DNA of 50,865 bases, from contig JALWTK010000129.1 of NCBI GenBank assembly GCA_027082875.1, forward strand, positions 1 to 50,865, written 5' to 3'. Under the pieces are notes generated by a model. The model was not told where the DNA came from and made no database searches. It saw nothing but the letters and a program-made list of their open reading frames with translations. Shown piece after piece: positions 24,533 to 33,316 of this stretch. This stretch comes from Sulfurimonas sp. (GTDB taxonomy: Bacteria > Campylobacterota > Campylobacteria > Campylobacterales > Sulfurimonadaceae). A program made the translations under genes and the position numbers. Each line of letters starts with the position of its first letter. Positions within the stretch are counted from its first letter, which is position 1.

Positions 24533-26344
24533 ATGCTATCCATTTTTTTGATGAGTTTACTACAAGCATCTTCACTAGAATATCAAAAAAAAGCTGTAAA
24601 GCTTCATCTCTGGGAGAGTCGTTACTGGAACTTACTTCTTCACATGGTTGATGGTGAAAGTGAAATAGATGATCCAAACTTTTTTTTTGCAAAAGATGGT
24701 AAAACTAATGCAAAAAATGAACTTAATGCTACCCTAGATGCACTCTTACATGAAACAAGGTTCGATGATAATGCCTCAGCATGTAAATTTCCTGCTCGTA
24801 CTTATTGGCTTGCTCATGAGCTTAATATAACCGACTTACCAGAAGTTCACTGCACAAAGTATAATAAAATACTCAAAAGATTAGCACCAAAGTCAGCTAC
24901 TTTAGTATTTCCCTCTGCACATATAAACTCTCCAGCTTCCATGTTTGGACATACTTTTATACGTATTAACTCGCGCTATAAGTCAAAGCTTTTAGCTTAT
25001 GCTATTAACTATGCAGCTGATGCAGATCCTACAAAGGAGAATGGGACAATTTTTGCAATAAAGGGACTTTTTGGCGGTTATTATGGAAATTATTCTTTGC
25101 TTCCTTATTCTGAAAAACTTAAAGAGTACAGAGATAGTGAACAGAGAGATATTTGGGAATATGATTTAGATCTCAATAAGGCAGAAACCTTAAGTATGGT
25201 TCGGCACATATGGGAACTCAATGGCACACACTCTCGTTACTACTTTTTAACAGAGAACTGCTCCTATAATATGCTCTGGCTTATAGAGATAGCTCGTCCT
25301 TCTCTTTATCTTAGAGAACATTTTCATTTCGAAGTAATTCCTCTTGAGACAATTCATGTTGTCAAAGAAGAAAATATTATTATAGCAGAGAGTTATAGAC
25401 CATCAAAAAGAACAACTCTTCTGAAATACGAAGAGCTTATAGAATCTCAAAATATTCATTATGTTAAAGAGTTAGTAAATTCTGATGTAGATGTTGAGAA
25501 GTTTTTAGAAGATACTACTATTACTATGCAACAAGAACAGTATATTCTTGAAGCGAGTATTGAGTACTTAGAATACTCCTATTCAAAAACTAAGATGAGT
25601 AAAGAGCAGTACTTAAAAATTTTTCATACATTGACAAAATCAAGAGCAATATTAGGTAAGGGTAATATTCTCAAAATAGAAACACCAAATAATCCTATTA
25701 TAAGTCATAGAGCAATTCGTACGAGTATAGGAGCAGGTGTTAGAGATGGAAAAGGTATAGGTTTTTTAGGTCTGAGACCAGCTTACCATGATCTTGAAGA
25801 TAGTGATGTTGGCTTTTTAAGAGGTACACAGATAGAGTTTTTAACTATACTCCTCTCTTATAACAAAGAAACAAGTATAGAGCTTGAAAAAGCAACACTT
25901 CTCTCTATAGCTTCTATCACTCAACGAAGTGAGTTCTTTAGTGGTTTATCTTGGAGAATGCATACTGGATGGGATAAAAACTCTTTTCAAGAAAAAAGTA
26001 ACTTTACTGGATCAGTTGGAGTTGGCTTTGGTATAGGTAATAAGTTTGCTTATATTTATGCACTAGTGGAACCTTTCTTTTATATCACAGATACTTTAAC
26101 AGGTGGGGCAGGAGCAACTCTAGGCTTAGTGATAGATAAGTATAAGTTTATGAGTACAAATATTGAAGCAACCCAGAGGCTATATGACACGGGAAGAACA
26201 CAGTCATTAGTTCACCTTACACAGAGTTTTCGACTCTCACAAAACTTCCAAATGAAGTTACAATATACCTACAAAGATAGGTATTCTGATTCTGTAGAAG
26301 CTAATGAACAGACATACCGAGCAGTTCTAAACTACTACTATTAA
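24533..26344 (+). CDS. DUF4105 (Lnb-like) protein with C-terminal beta-barrel-like region
   Basis: The 603-residue protein has a DUF4105 domain in roughly residues 100-290. The blocks FPSAHINSPASMFGHTFIRI and ENCSYNML carry the conserved His and Cys. This domain is related to Lnb, a lipoprotein N-acylation enzyme of Firmicutes. The last 200 residues are alternating strands ending in AVLNYYY, as expected for an outer-membrane barrel. The N-terminus is weakly signal-like. It may act on lipoproteins or peptidoglycan, but this is inference. Confidence 0.7.
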   Translation: MLSIFLMSLLQASSLEYQKKAVKLHLWESRYWNLLLHMVDGESEIDDPNFFFAKDGKTNAKNELNATLDALLHETRFDDNASACKFPARTYWLAHELNITDLPEVHCTKYNKILKRLAPKSATLVFPSAHINSPASMFGHTFIRINSRYKSKLLAYAINYAADADPTKENGTIFAIKGLFGGYYGNYSLLPYSEKLKEYRDSEQRDIWEYDLDLNKAETLSMVRHIWELNGTHSRYYFLTENCSYNMLWLIEIARPSLYLREHFHFEVIPLETIHVVKEENIIIAESYRPSKRTTLLKYEELIESQNIHYVKELVNSDVDVEKFLEDTTITMQQEQYILEASIEYLEYSYSKTKMSKEQYLKIFHTLTKSRAILGKGNILKIETPNNPIISHRAIRTSIGAGVRDGKGIGFLGLRPAYHDLEDSDVGFLRGTQIEFLTILLSYNKETSIELEKATLLSIASITQRSEFFSGLSWRMHTGWDKNSFQEKSNFTGSVGVGFGIGNKFAYIYALVEPFFYITDTLTGGAGATLGLVIDKYKFMSTNIEATQRLYDTGRTQSLVHLTQSFRLSQNFQMKLQYTYKDRYSDSVEANEQTYRAVLNYYY

Positions 26345-26348
26345 TGCT

Positions 26349-27920
26349 TTATCTTTGGTAAGCACACTCTGTCTGAATTCTACTATCCACATAACCTCGC
26401 CCAAGAGTGAAGTGATAAAGTACTTGAAACTTATTGTCTCTTAGCCCTAAAACATCATGCATCATATCATCTAAAAAGCATCCTATTCCTGTTCCACTAA
26501 GCCCCATAGAAGTAGCTTCAAGATAGAGCTCTTGTCCTACCATTCCACATTCCCAGTATAGTTCTTTGTATCGGTGTGCTCCATGAGTCTGTAACTCCTC
26601 TGAAAAGTGAGTAAGCATGCCAAGAGAAAATGCACTATCTCTTGCTATATCCTGCCCACAGCTCACACCCTTGCTAAACTCTAAGTAAGAAGAAGTATCT
26701 AAGAGATAAAGATTTTGTAGAGGCATCTCTTTCCAGAGAAAATTTGGAAGCATCGCCTCTTGGAGAGCTTTTTTGTGCTCTTTGTTTCTTATCAAGATAT
26801 AAAGACCTGACTCATAATCTTCAACACGGTTGACAAAGAGAGTAAGGTGAGCTGCATTTTCTTGGCCATGGAGAGAGCCATTTACAGACTCTAGCAGAGT
26901 ATGAAACTGCTCTTGTGTGATGAAGGATTCTTCTTTGTCCATCACATGGATACTTCTGCGTTTAAGAACAACCTCTTTTGACTCTTGTGTAGGCTCGCGT
27001 TTCACCTTGAGGGGTGAAATGTGTTTTTTGGTCTTTTCATCTACACTTGTAGCATTTTCTATCTGCTCTATAATCTCCCACTCTTGCATACTTGAGCTTA
27101 GTTCATTTGCTATACCCTTGTAAAAAAGTGGTAGATTTTCTATGAGTGAAGAGAAATCTATCTTACTCAAGTCAGAACTCTCTTCTTTTGTATTTGGTGT
27201 GACAAGTAAAAGCATATCTGCTATCTCTTCTTCGTGAAATCTACTCTTTTGATTCAGTCCCATTATCTTGTTAAGGTCTGCGTTTGAGAGAGTGTCTACT
27301 CTGCTAATATTCCATCCGAGCATCTTTGCAGATACTACTAAACTCTGCCATGCATGACCAGCATCAAGGTTTACATAACGAAATGCTCTCTCGCCATACT
27401 TCCAAACCTCTCGCCATGAGATACTTGAAAGCCCTACCAAAAAGCTATTGGCAGGAAGTTCTTTCCATAGGGAACTCTCAAATTCTGCTAAGAGTTCAAG
27501 TCTATGCTCTTTAGGTGCATAGTGAAGCACACTACTTTTCTCTGAGACATCTTTTAAAAGTGGAGGTAAAACAAGATAGGTTTCACTAGGATGCAGGTTA
27601 CCGCTAGAAGCATTACATCGTACTGCCCATTTGCTACCACCGGACTCTTTCCAAGCTGCGATTCCCATGCTAAACTGTAAGAACTGCGCGAGGGATTCTT
27701 TGAGTAGTGGAGCAGCAGGGACATCCTCATCAAGTAGACTGTAGGGAATAGTCGCGTTTGTATCTGAAAGAGGCAGTTCTATAGAAGCTGCACCCTCATA
27801 GTTACGAAAAGGATCAGGCTGCGATGCCCAGTCCATGTAGCCAAGTGAGCGAGCATATCTTTGTTGGGAGTGTTTTGTCGTTTCATGGTAGTGAAAAACT
27901 GTCTGTAGATTTTTATTCAT
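26349..27920 (-). CDS. SagB-type dehydrogenase with two nitroreductase-like domains
   Basis: The 523-residue protein starts FHYHETTKHSQQRYARS, the usual N-terminus of SagB/ThcOx-type FMN oxidoreductases. There are two nitroreductase-like halves (about residues 20-260 and 315-523). The second begins KRRSIHVMDKEESF. SagB enzymes oxidise azolines to azoles in thiazole/oxazole-modified peptides, but no SagC/D (YcaO) gene or precursor is nearby. Its substrate is unknown. It converges on the DUF4105 gene. Confidence 0.75.
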   Translation of the reverse strand: MNKNLQTVFHYHETTKHSQQRYARSLGYMDWASQPDPFRNYEGAASIELPLSDTNATIPYSLLDEDVPAAPLLKESLAQFLQFSMGIAAWKESGGSKWAVRCNASSGNLHPSETYLVLPPLLKDVSEKSSVLHYAPKEHRLELLAEFESSLWKELPANSFLVGLSSISWREVWKYGERAFRYVNLDAGHAWQSLVVSAKMLGWNISRVDTLSNADLNKIMGLNQKSRFHEEEIADMLLLVTPNTKEESSDLSKIDFSSLIENLPLFYKGIANELSSSMQEWEIIEQIENATSVDEKTKKHISPLKVKREPTQESKEVVLKRRSIHVMDKEESFITQEQFHTLLESVNGSLHGQENAAHLTLFVNRVEDYESGLYILIRNKEHKKALQEAMLPNFLWKEMPLQNLYLLDTSSYLEFSKGVSCGQDIARDSAFSLGMLTHFSEELQTHGAHRYKELYWECGMVGQELYLEATSMGLSGTGIGCFLDDMMHDVLGLRDNKFQVLYHFTLGRGYVDSRIQTECAYQR

Positions 27921-28006
27921 AATGAGATTTTACAAGCTTAGCCTTAAGCACAAGCTTTTAAAAATTGTTGCAGATGATATTTAATATACTCAGGCAAGAA
28001 AATTTG

Positions 28007-28038
28007 ATATACTCCGAAAAATAGAGAATGGAGTATAT
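28007..28038 (+). promoter_or_regulatory. 9-bp dyad overlapping the globin ribosome-binding site
   Basis: ATATACTCC (28007-28015) and GGAGTATAT (28030-28038) are perfect complements. The right arm contains the GGAG at 28030-28033 that would serve the ATG at 28043. TATACT occurs at 27985-27990 and again at 28008-28013, so both an upstream and a downstream promoter are possible. Confidence 0.5.
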
Positions 28039-28042
28039 ATCA

Positions 28043-28420
28043 ATGCAAGCAAATGAAGTAACAAAAGAAAATCTTAGAGAGATGGTAAACCTTTTTTATA
28101 CAAAAGTTATAAAAGATGAACTAGTAGGTCCTTTTTTTATAGAGAAACTAGGTAATGATATGAAAAATGAGAAGTGGGTTCCTCACCTTGAACTCTTAAC
28201 AAACTTCTGGGCTTCCATATCTTTAGGAGATTTCGCTTATAAAGGAAATCCTTTTGCACCTCATGTATCTATACAAAATCTCTCAAGAGAAGCTTTTTCA
28301 AGATGGTTAGAACTTTTTGCTGCAACATTAGACACTGTCTATGTTCCTCAGATAGCAGATCAGTTTAAAGAGCGAAGTACTATTATCGCTGGGAATTTTA
28401 TGCGAAATCTACGACTTTAA
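28043..28420 (+). CDS. Group III truncated haemoglobin (Ctb-like)
   Basis: The ATG at 28043 has GGAG nine bases upstream, so I prefer it to the ATG at 28028. With this start, Tyr B10 is Y19, the same number as in C. jejuni Ctb. H48 in VPHLELLTNFW fits the E7 region and H74 in PFAPHVSI fits the proximal F8 position. Ctb-type globins bind oxygen or nitric oxide and are linked to microaerobic and nitrosative conditions. It is one of two candidates here related to NO, with the NnrS-like protein. Confidence 0.85.
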   Translation: MQANEVTKENLREMVNLFYTKVIKDELVGPFFIEKLGNDMKNEKWVPHLELLTNFWASISLGDFAYKGNPFAPHVSIQNLSREAFSRWLELFAATLDTVYVPQIADQFKERSTIIAGNFMRNLRL

Positions 28421-28446
28421 CATCTTAGTCCTGCCCTTAAATATTC

Positions 28447-28480
28447 CTACAAAAAAGAGTTTAGTTTCTCTTTTTTGGTA
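28447..28480. terminator. Hairpin terminator after the globin gene
   Basis: AAAAAAGAG (28451-28459) pairs with CTCTTTTTT (28468-28476), and CTAC / GTAG extend the stem with one bulged base (28447-28480). The U-rich arm gives it the look of a terminator on both strands. Confidence 0.7.
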
Positions 28481-28512
28481 GCGTTTACAAAAAACTCTGA
28501 TAAAACCCTCTT

Positions 28513-29949
28513 ATGAAATTTTCCTCTTTAAAACTCACAACACCATACTTAGAACTTCCGGCACTCTTTTACGATAAAGTCTCACCGACACCCCTCCATA
28601 AACCATTTGTAATCTCAGTCTCAAATGATGCTGCAACACTCCTAGGCGTCGATGAAGATCTCTCTTTGGATGAAGAGTTAGTAGATATTGTAAATGGTAA
28701 AAAGCTATCTGGTTCAGACCCTTTTGCTATGTGTTATGCTGGACATCAGTTCGGTTACTTTGTCCCGCGTTTAGGCGATGGCCGTGCCATAAATCTTGGT
28801 AAGGTAAATGGACAGAACTTACAACTCAAAGGCTCAGGACTGACTCTTTACTCAAGGCAAGGTGATGGAAGAGCAGTTCTTCGCTCAAGTATACGTGAGT
28901 ATCTTATGAGTGAGGCTATGCATGGACTAGGTATCAGTACCTCTCGTGCTCTCGCACTCATAGGGAGTGACACAGATGTAGCTCGTGAAAGATGGGAAAA
29001 AGGGGCGATAGTCTTGCGTTTATCTCCAACATGGGTGCGTTTTGGAACTTTCGAGTACTTCAATGCTAGTGGTGAGCATGCTATGTTAGAAGAACTCGCT
29101 GACTATGTTATAAACGAGAGCTTTTCACATCTTCAATCTAGTGAAGATAGATACCTCAAAATGTATGCCGAGATCGTTCGTAACACTGCTACAACTATAG
29201 CCAAGTGGCAGAGTGTAGGTTTTAATCACGGGGTGATGAATACTGACAATATGTCCATAGATGGAAGAACCATAGACTATGGACCTTTTGCATTTTTAGA
29301 TGACTATGAGAAGGATTATGTCTGTAACCATACTGATAGAGATGGAAGATATAGCTTCTCAAATCAGCCAAGCATAGGACACTGGAACTTAACTATGCTT
29401 GCTCGTGCACTCTCGCCTATGGTAAATTATGAGAGTGCTCTGTCAGTTTTAGATGAGGTCTACGATGCTACTTATGAAGAGGTCTACTCGGAGATAATGT
29501 ACGCTAAGATGGGACTAGAGAGTGAGCAAGAGAATGATAAAGAGTTGTTTCAATGGATGCTAGGAGCTCTAGGATCAGCAACTATAGACTACACAGATTT
29601 CTTTAGAAAACTCTCGTGTTTTAATGGGGATAAGTCTGAGCTTTTAAATATCTGCGTTTATAGAACAAGCTTAGAAGAGTGGCTGGAGTCCTATGAGCAG
29701 CGTTTAGAAAAAGAGACACTCAGTACTGGGGAACGCCATGAAAAGATGCTCAAGGTAAATCCAAAGTACATCTTAAAAAATCACATACTTCAAGAGGCTA
29801 TAGAAAAAGCAGAGAAAAAAGACTTTAGCATGGTAAATGATCTTCTTAAAGTTGCCCTGAGTCCTTTTGAAGAGCATTCAGACTTAGAGCATCTTACTTC
29901 AAGAGCTCCAATGGAAGCAAAAAATATAAAACTAAGTTGTTCCTCATGA
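28513..29949 (+). CDS. selO: SelO-family protein adenylyltransferase (YdiU)
   Basis: The 478-residue protein has the pseudokinase SelO pattern: CYAGHQFGYFVPRLGDGRAINLG, LKGSGLTLYSRQGDGRAVLRSSIREYL and HGVMNTDNMSIDGRTIDYGPFAFLDDY. SelO enzymes transfer AMP to protein hydroxyls. The last residues are CSS, with Cys at the third-last position, where the human protein has selenocysteine. The length matches the E. coli enzyme. Its stop overlaps the start of a 63-residue gene. Confidence 0.95.
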   Translation: MKFSSLKLTTPYLELPALFYDKVSPTPLHKPFVISVSNDAATLLGVDEDLSLDEELVDIVNGKKLSGSDPFAMCYAGHQFGYFVPRLGDGRAINLGKVNGQNLQLKGSGLTLYSRQGDGRAVLRSSIREYLMSEAMHGLGISTSRALALIGSDTDVARERWEKGAIVLRLSPTWVRFGTFEYFNASGEHAMLEELADYVINESFSHLQSSEDRYLKMYAEIVRNTATTIAKWQSVGFNHGVMNTDNMSIDGRTIDYGPFAFLDDYEKDYVCNHTDRDGRYSFSNQPSIGHWNLTMLARALSPMVNYESALSVLDEVYDATYEEVYSEIMYAKMGLESEQENDKELFQWMLGALGSATIDYTDFFRKLSCFNGDKSELLNICVYRTSLEEWLESYEQRLEKETLSTGERHEKMLKVNPKYILKNHILQEAIEKAEKKDFSMVNDLLKVALSPFEEHSDLEHLTSRAPMEAKNIKLSCSS

Positions 29950-30137
29950 GTATAGACAAAGAATTTAAAACGGTAGAAGAGTTGAGTACAGATAAAGCAA
30001 AGCTTGTGGAGGTTGAGCTGATGCTCACACCAGAGGAGTTACAACACTTTGCTGCTTATTGTATAGAAAATGATGTGAAGTTTAATGACTGGATTCGTAA
30101 ACTAGCTTGTGAAAAGCTCGCAACTCAAGAGAGTTAG
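29946..30137 (+). CDS. Small acidic protein coupled to selO
   Basis: I do not recognise this 63-residue protein. The ATG at 29946 overlaps the selO stop as ATGA, so it is translationally coupled; a TTG start at 29937 would give three more residues. It contains LTPEELQHFAAYCIENDVKFNDWIRKLACEKLA, which has the feel of a ribbon-helix-helix or C-terminal helix pair. It meets the minus-strand GGDEF gene tail to tail, with four bases overlapping. Confidence 0.6.
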   Translation: MSIDKEFKTVEELSTDKAKLVEVELMLTPEELQHFAAYCIENDVKFNDWIRKLACEKLATQES

Positions 30138-31252
30138 GCACAGCGGAAGCTAAGTTCACTTCTGTTTCGACCATTGTTTTTTGCACAGTAGAGTGCTTGA
30201 TCGGCGAAGTTGTAAAGCTTGTCTAAATCATACTCTTTTGAAGGTGCTACTGTTGCTATACCTATACTTGCTGTAATATACTCAGATACAAGAGACTCTA
30301 TATGTTCAATCTTTTGAGACTCAATAAGATTACAAAGTTGCATAACATGCTCATGTGTTTTCTCTTTGTCATCTGAAATGATAATACCAGCAAACTCTTC
30401 TCCACCAAGTCTAAAAACAAAGTCATCATCTCTTTGGATATGTTGTTTTATAAGTTTTGCTACTTCAATGAGTGCATCATCACCTTTAAGGTGTCCATAG
30501 TAGTCGTTATAGTTTTTAAAGTAGTCTATATCTAAAATAAAAAAAGTAATGTACTGCTGTTTTCGTTTTGCAAGTGCTGTGAGCTTTGGAATCATGTCAT
30601 AAAAGTATCTTCTATTGTACATATTCGTGAGTTCATCCGTGATAGCTTTATTGCGAAGATCAGTTATATACTTTTTTTCTCGTTCTCGTACGAGCTCTAG
30701 CTTTTTATCTGATTCTTCTAGTGCTTGTTCATTCATATACATAGCAAAAGTAAGTATGGATGAAGTTGCTATGAGACGCATGAGGTCTATGTATTGCCAC
30801 TTACCTTCTGACCAAATACCGACATTCAAAAAAGCAAGAGTAAAAAGGAGAGTATAAAAAACAAAAGCAAAATAAAAACCGATTTTTTTGCCATTTGCCA
30901 ATGTTGCAAATACTGGTAAAAATATTGTCCAGATAAGTGAAAAATGTGAGCTTCCATTGATATAGATAAATGTGAGAAAAAAAAGAAAGAGGTTAATAGT
31001 GGCTAGTTTTGCGGCCTTTGGAATGTTTTGATCGCGTTTAAGTACAAAAAGTACACGTAAAGAGATAGTAGCTGCGATAAAGTCTAATGATGCAACACTA
31101 TAATTTTGGACGACAAAAAGATTTACAAATAAGAAGAAGATAAAGACTAACATTGTAAGAATAGATATGCTACTTATAAGTAAAACACGTCTAAAAGATA
31201 CATTATCAATATACTCTATGTCAAGAGAAAGAATTTTCAACCATTTATTCAT
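30134..31252 (-). CDS. Membrane-bound diguanylate cyclase (GGDEF)
   Basis: The 372-residue protein has about six membrane helices in residues 20-175, a coiled linker (EQALEESDKKLELVREREKK) and a GGDEF domain. The active site is GGEEF at 283-287, and the inhibitory RxxD is R274-DD-D277, exactly five residues upstream, so both catalysis and product inhibition look intact. It makes c-di-GMP. The GAF-HD-GYP-MBL fusion 3 kb away could degrade it. Confidence 0.88.
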   Translation of the reverse strand: MNKWLKILSLDIEYIDNVSFRRVLLISSISILTMLVFIFFLFVNLFVVQNYSVASLDFIAATISLRVLFVLKRDQNIPKAAKLATINLFLFFLTFIYINGSSHFSLIWTIFLPVFATLANGKKIGFYFAFVFYTLLFTLAFLNVGIWSEGKWQYIDLMRLIATSSILTFAMYMNEQALEESDKKLELVREREKKYITDLRNKAITDELTNMYNRRYFYDMIPKLTALAKRKQQYITFFILDIDYFKNYNDYYGHLKGDDALIEVAKLIKQHIQRDDDFVFRLGGEEFAGIIISDDKEKTHEHVMQLCNLIESQKIEHIESLVSEYITASIGIATVAPSKEYDLDKLYNFADQALYCAKNNGRNRSELSFRCA

Positions 31253-31294
31253 GAAAATTATTTTACCATAATATTTAATATATTTGATTTAATT

Positions 31295-32203
31295 TTATAA
31301 ATATTGTAAAAGAATGACACCTAAAAAGATAACTCCTAGAAAAAGGAGTGAGGAGATGAAGACAAGGGCGGTAACTACTTTTGGGCTACAGTTATACAGA
31401 GATGAAAGATTAACATTTGCAACGGCTAAAGGCATAAGAAGTTCAATAAATATGATCCCTTTTATCATAATATCTAGATTAAGATTGACAAGAACAAAAA
31501 AAGCGATGCTAGGAAGAAGTATAAACTTGGATGTCATAACCCATAAGAGGAGTCTTTTGTTAAGTTCTTTTATCTTTGTGTCATATAAATAGATACCAAA
31601 TAAAAAGAGTTGCATAGTCATAGAAGCATAAGCACCCATCATAAGCATATTCATAATAGAGTCGTGAATAGGTACCCTGTAAATACTGAGAAGTATTGCT
31701 ATTATTGCAGCCCAGAGTATAGGGAGTTTGAGGATATTTTTAAGTGAAGTCTTTGTATCAAAACTCCCTCTTGAGTAGAAAAATACACCTATTGTATAGA
31801 CTACAAAAACATTGACTAGGTTGACTATGGTAGTATAAGGGATAGACTCAGGGCCAAAGATCGCAATGTTTATGGGGATACCTAAGTTTCCAGTATTACC
31901 GATGATGGCCGCAACCATAGTGATGGAGTACTCTTTTTTATCTTCAAAAAGAAGCTTCGCTACAAAGGCTGAGAGAGCTAGAGCTATGAGGACTATAAAG
32001 AGGTAGATAGAGGGAGCAAAGAGTAGGGTGGCATCTACTGGATGTAGAAGAAGTCCCCAAAAAGTGAGGAAAACTTGTAAAAAGTAAACATTTATTAAGG
32101 TAATTGTTTTATCATCTATCTGCTCTTTAAAAGTTTTTTTTGCCATGTAACCCATAACTATAAAGATATAGATACTTAAAATACTGATTATAATTGAACT
32201 CAT
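31295..32203 (-). CDS. AEC-family (auxin efflux carrier-like) transporter
   Basis: The 302-residue protein is a membrane transporter with about ten helices in two repeats. The conserved stretch AAIIGNTGNLGIPINIAIFG near residue 100 is the crossover region of the family. AEC members export small organic acids and other metabolites; the substrate cannot be told. It lies between the GGDEF gene (same strand) and the divergent thioredoxin-like gene. Confidence 0.85.
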   Translation of the reverse strand: MSSIIISILSIYIFIVMGYMAKKTFKEQIDDKTITLINVYFLQVFLTFWGLLLHPVDATLLFAPSIYLFIVLIALALSAFVAKLLFEDKKEYSITMVAAIIGNTGNLGIPINIAIFGPESIPYTTIVNLVNVFVVYTIGVFFYSRGSFDTKTSLKNILKLPILWAAIIAILLSIYRVPIHDSIMNMLMMGAYASMTMQLFLFGIYLYDTKIKELNKRLLLWVMTSKFILLPSIAFFVLVNLNLDIMIKGIIFIELLMPLAVANVNLSSLYNCSPKVVTALVFISSLLFLGVIFLGVILLQYL

Positions 32204-32216
32204 AGTTATATTTTAC

Positions 32217-32222
32217 TATAAT
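32217..32222 (+). promoter_or_regulatory. -10 box five bases before the thioredoxin-like gene
   Basis: TATAAT in TTTTACTATAATTTC ends only five bases before the ATG at 32228. A normal start site six or seven bases downstream would place +1 at the ATG itself, which fits leaderless mRNA. No Shine-Dalgarno sequence is present. Confidence 0.6.
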
Positions 32223-32227
32223 TTCAT

Positions 32228-32548
32228 ATGCAAACAATAGAAAATATAAATAATACGATTAAAGAAAATATGGCAGTGATGGTCTACTTCTCTGCACCCA
32301 CTTGTAATGTCTGTCATGCACTCAAGCCAAAACTCCTTGAAGAGTTAGAAAAAAACTTTAGTGATTTTAAGGTAGAGAGTGTTGATATCTCAGTAGAAGA
32401 GGATATAGCACCACACTTTAGCGTTTATGCTATTCCCACTGTGCTTATCTATCTTGATGGGCAAGAGTTTACTCGAAAGTCTCGTCATATGTCTGTGGGT
32501 GAAGTCATAGAAGAGATACGACGTCCTTATGAGATTATGACCTCTTAG
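32228..32548 (+). CDS. Thioredoxin-fold protein
   Basis: The 106-residue protein has a thioredoxin fold with active site C26-N-V-C29 in FSAPTCNVCHALKP and the cis-proline P70 in AIPT. The CNVC pair differs from the classical CGPC, which usually shifts the redox potential. It has no signal peptide and should act in the cytoplasm. It stands alone between convergent and divergent neighbours. Confidence 0.85.
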   Translation: MQTIENINNTIKENMAVMVYFSAPTCNVCHALKPKLLEELEKNFSDFKVESVDISVEEDIAPHFSVYAIPTVLIYLDGQEFTRKSRHMSVGEVIEEIRRPYEIMTS

Positions 32549-32550
32549 TA

Positions 32551-33300
32551 CTACTTCATAAACGCGATAAGTGAAGCAGTCACAGCAACATTAAGTGACT
32601 CTACCCCGCGTTGCATAGGAATACTTATGGAGTTGTTACAGAGTTTTTCTACCTCTGGACTCACTCCATCACTCTCATTTCCTAAAACAAAGATACTCTT
32701 TTTAGAAGGCACTACATCATAAATATCACTTGAAGCATGTGAAGAGAGAGCATATATCTTTGTATCTTCTAGTGTAGGAAGAACATCTTCTAATGCATTA
32801 CAGAAGTAGATAGGAAGTTTAAAAAGGGTGCCAGCACTTGCTTTTATAACGAGTGGAGAAATTTTTGCAGAGCTTTTTTTAGGAAGAATGATGCCATCCA
32901 CATTTCCAGCAGCACAGCTTCTTATAATCATCCCAAGGTTTTGAGGGTTTTGTATACCATCTAAGGCTATGAGTCTAAACTCAGACATGTTCTGAAGCTC
33001 TTTAGCATTTTGATAACTCTTTGCCATAATATCTATAGCTACACCTTGATCTTGCTTGGCATTTTTACTGATACGAGAGAGGGTGTTCTTCTCATGGTAA
33101 GTTATCTCTACTTTACGACTTTTAGCTAAAGAGAGTATAGTCTTTATTGCACCATCACTCTTATTTGAAGATGCCATGTGAAGTTTATGTACTTCTACAT
33201 TTTCATCTTGTAGTGCTTCTATGACGACATTACGTCCGTAAAGTGTGATGATTTTTTCAAAAAATGCTTTTTTATCTTTGTACTCTTGTGAATCTTGCAT
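32551..33300 (-). CDS. TrmH-family RNA 2'-O-methyltransferase (RlmB-like)
   Basis: The 249-residue protein is a SpoU/TrmH-fold methyltransferase. The motifs ALDGIQNPQNLGMIIRSC, FVLGNESDGVSPEV and ISIPMQRGVESLNVAVTASLI are the three family motifs of the knotted S-adenosylmethionine fold. An N-terminal RNA-binding extension of about 90 residues is present. RlmB-type enzymes methylate 23S rRNA G2251, but the exact target is inference. It follows the yaaA gene on the same strand. Confidence 0.85.
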   Translation of the reverse strand: MQDSQEYKDKKAFFEKIITLYGRNVVIEALQDENVEVHKLHMASSNKSDGAIKTILSLAKSRKVEITYHEKNTLSRISKNAKQDQGVAIDIMAKSYQNAKELQNMSEFRLIALDGIQNPQNLGMIIRSCAAGNVDGIILPKKSSAKISPLVIKASAGTLFKLPIYFCNALEDVLPTLEDTKIYALSSHASSDIYDVVPSKKSIFVLGNESDGVSPEVEKLCNNSISIPMQRGVESLNVAVTASLIAFMK

Positions 33301-33316
33301 ATATCTAACCTTTATA

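Noticed and set aside
27985..28013. Repeated ATATACTC as a possible short repeat array
   Set aside because: Only two copies 23 bases apart, explained by two -10-like boxes; no CRISPR-type repetition is present anywhere in the window.
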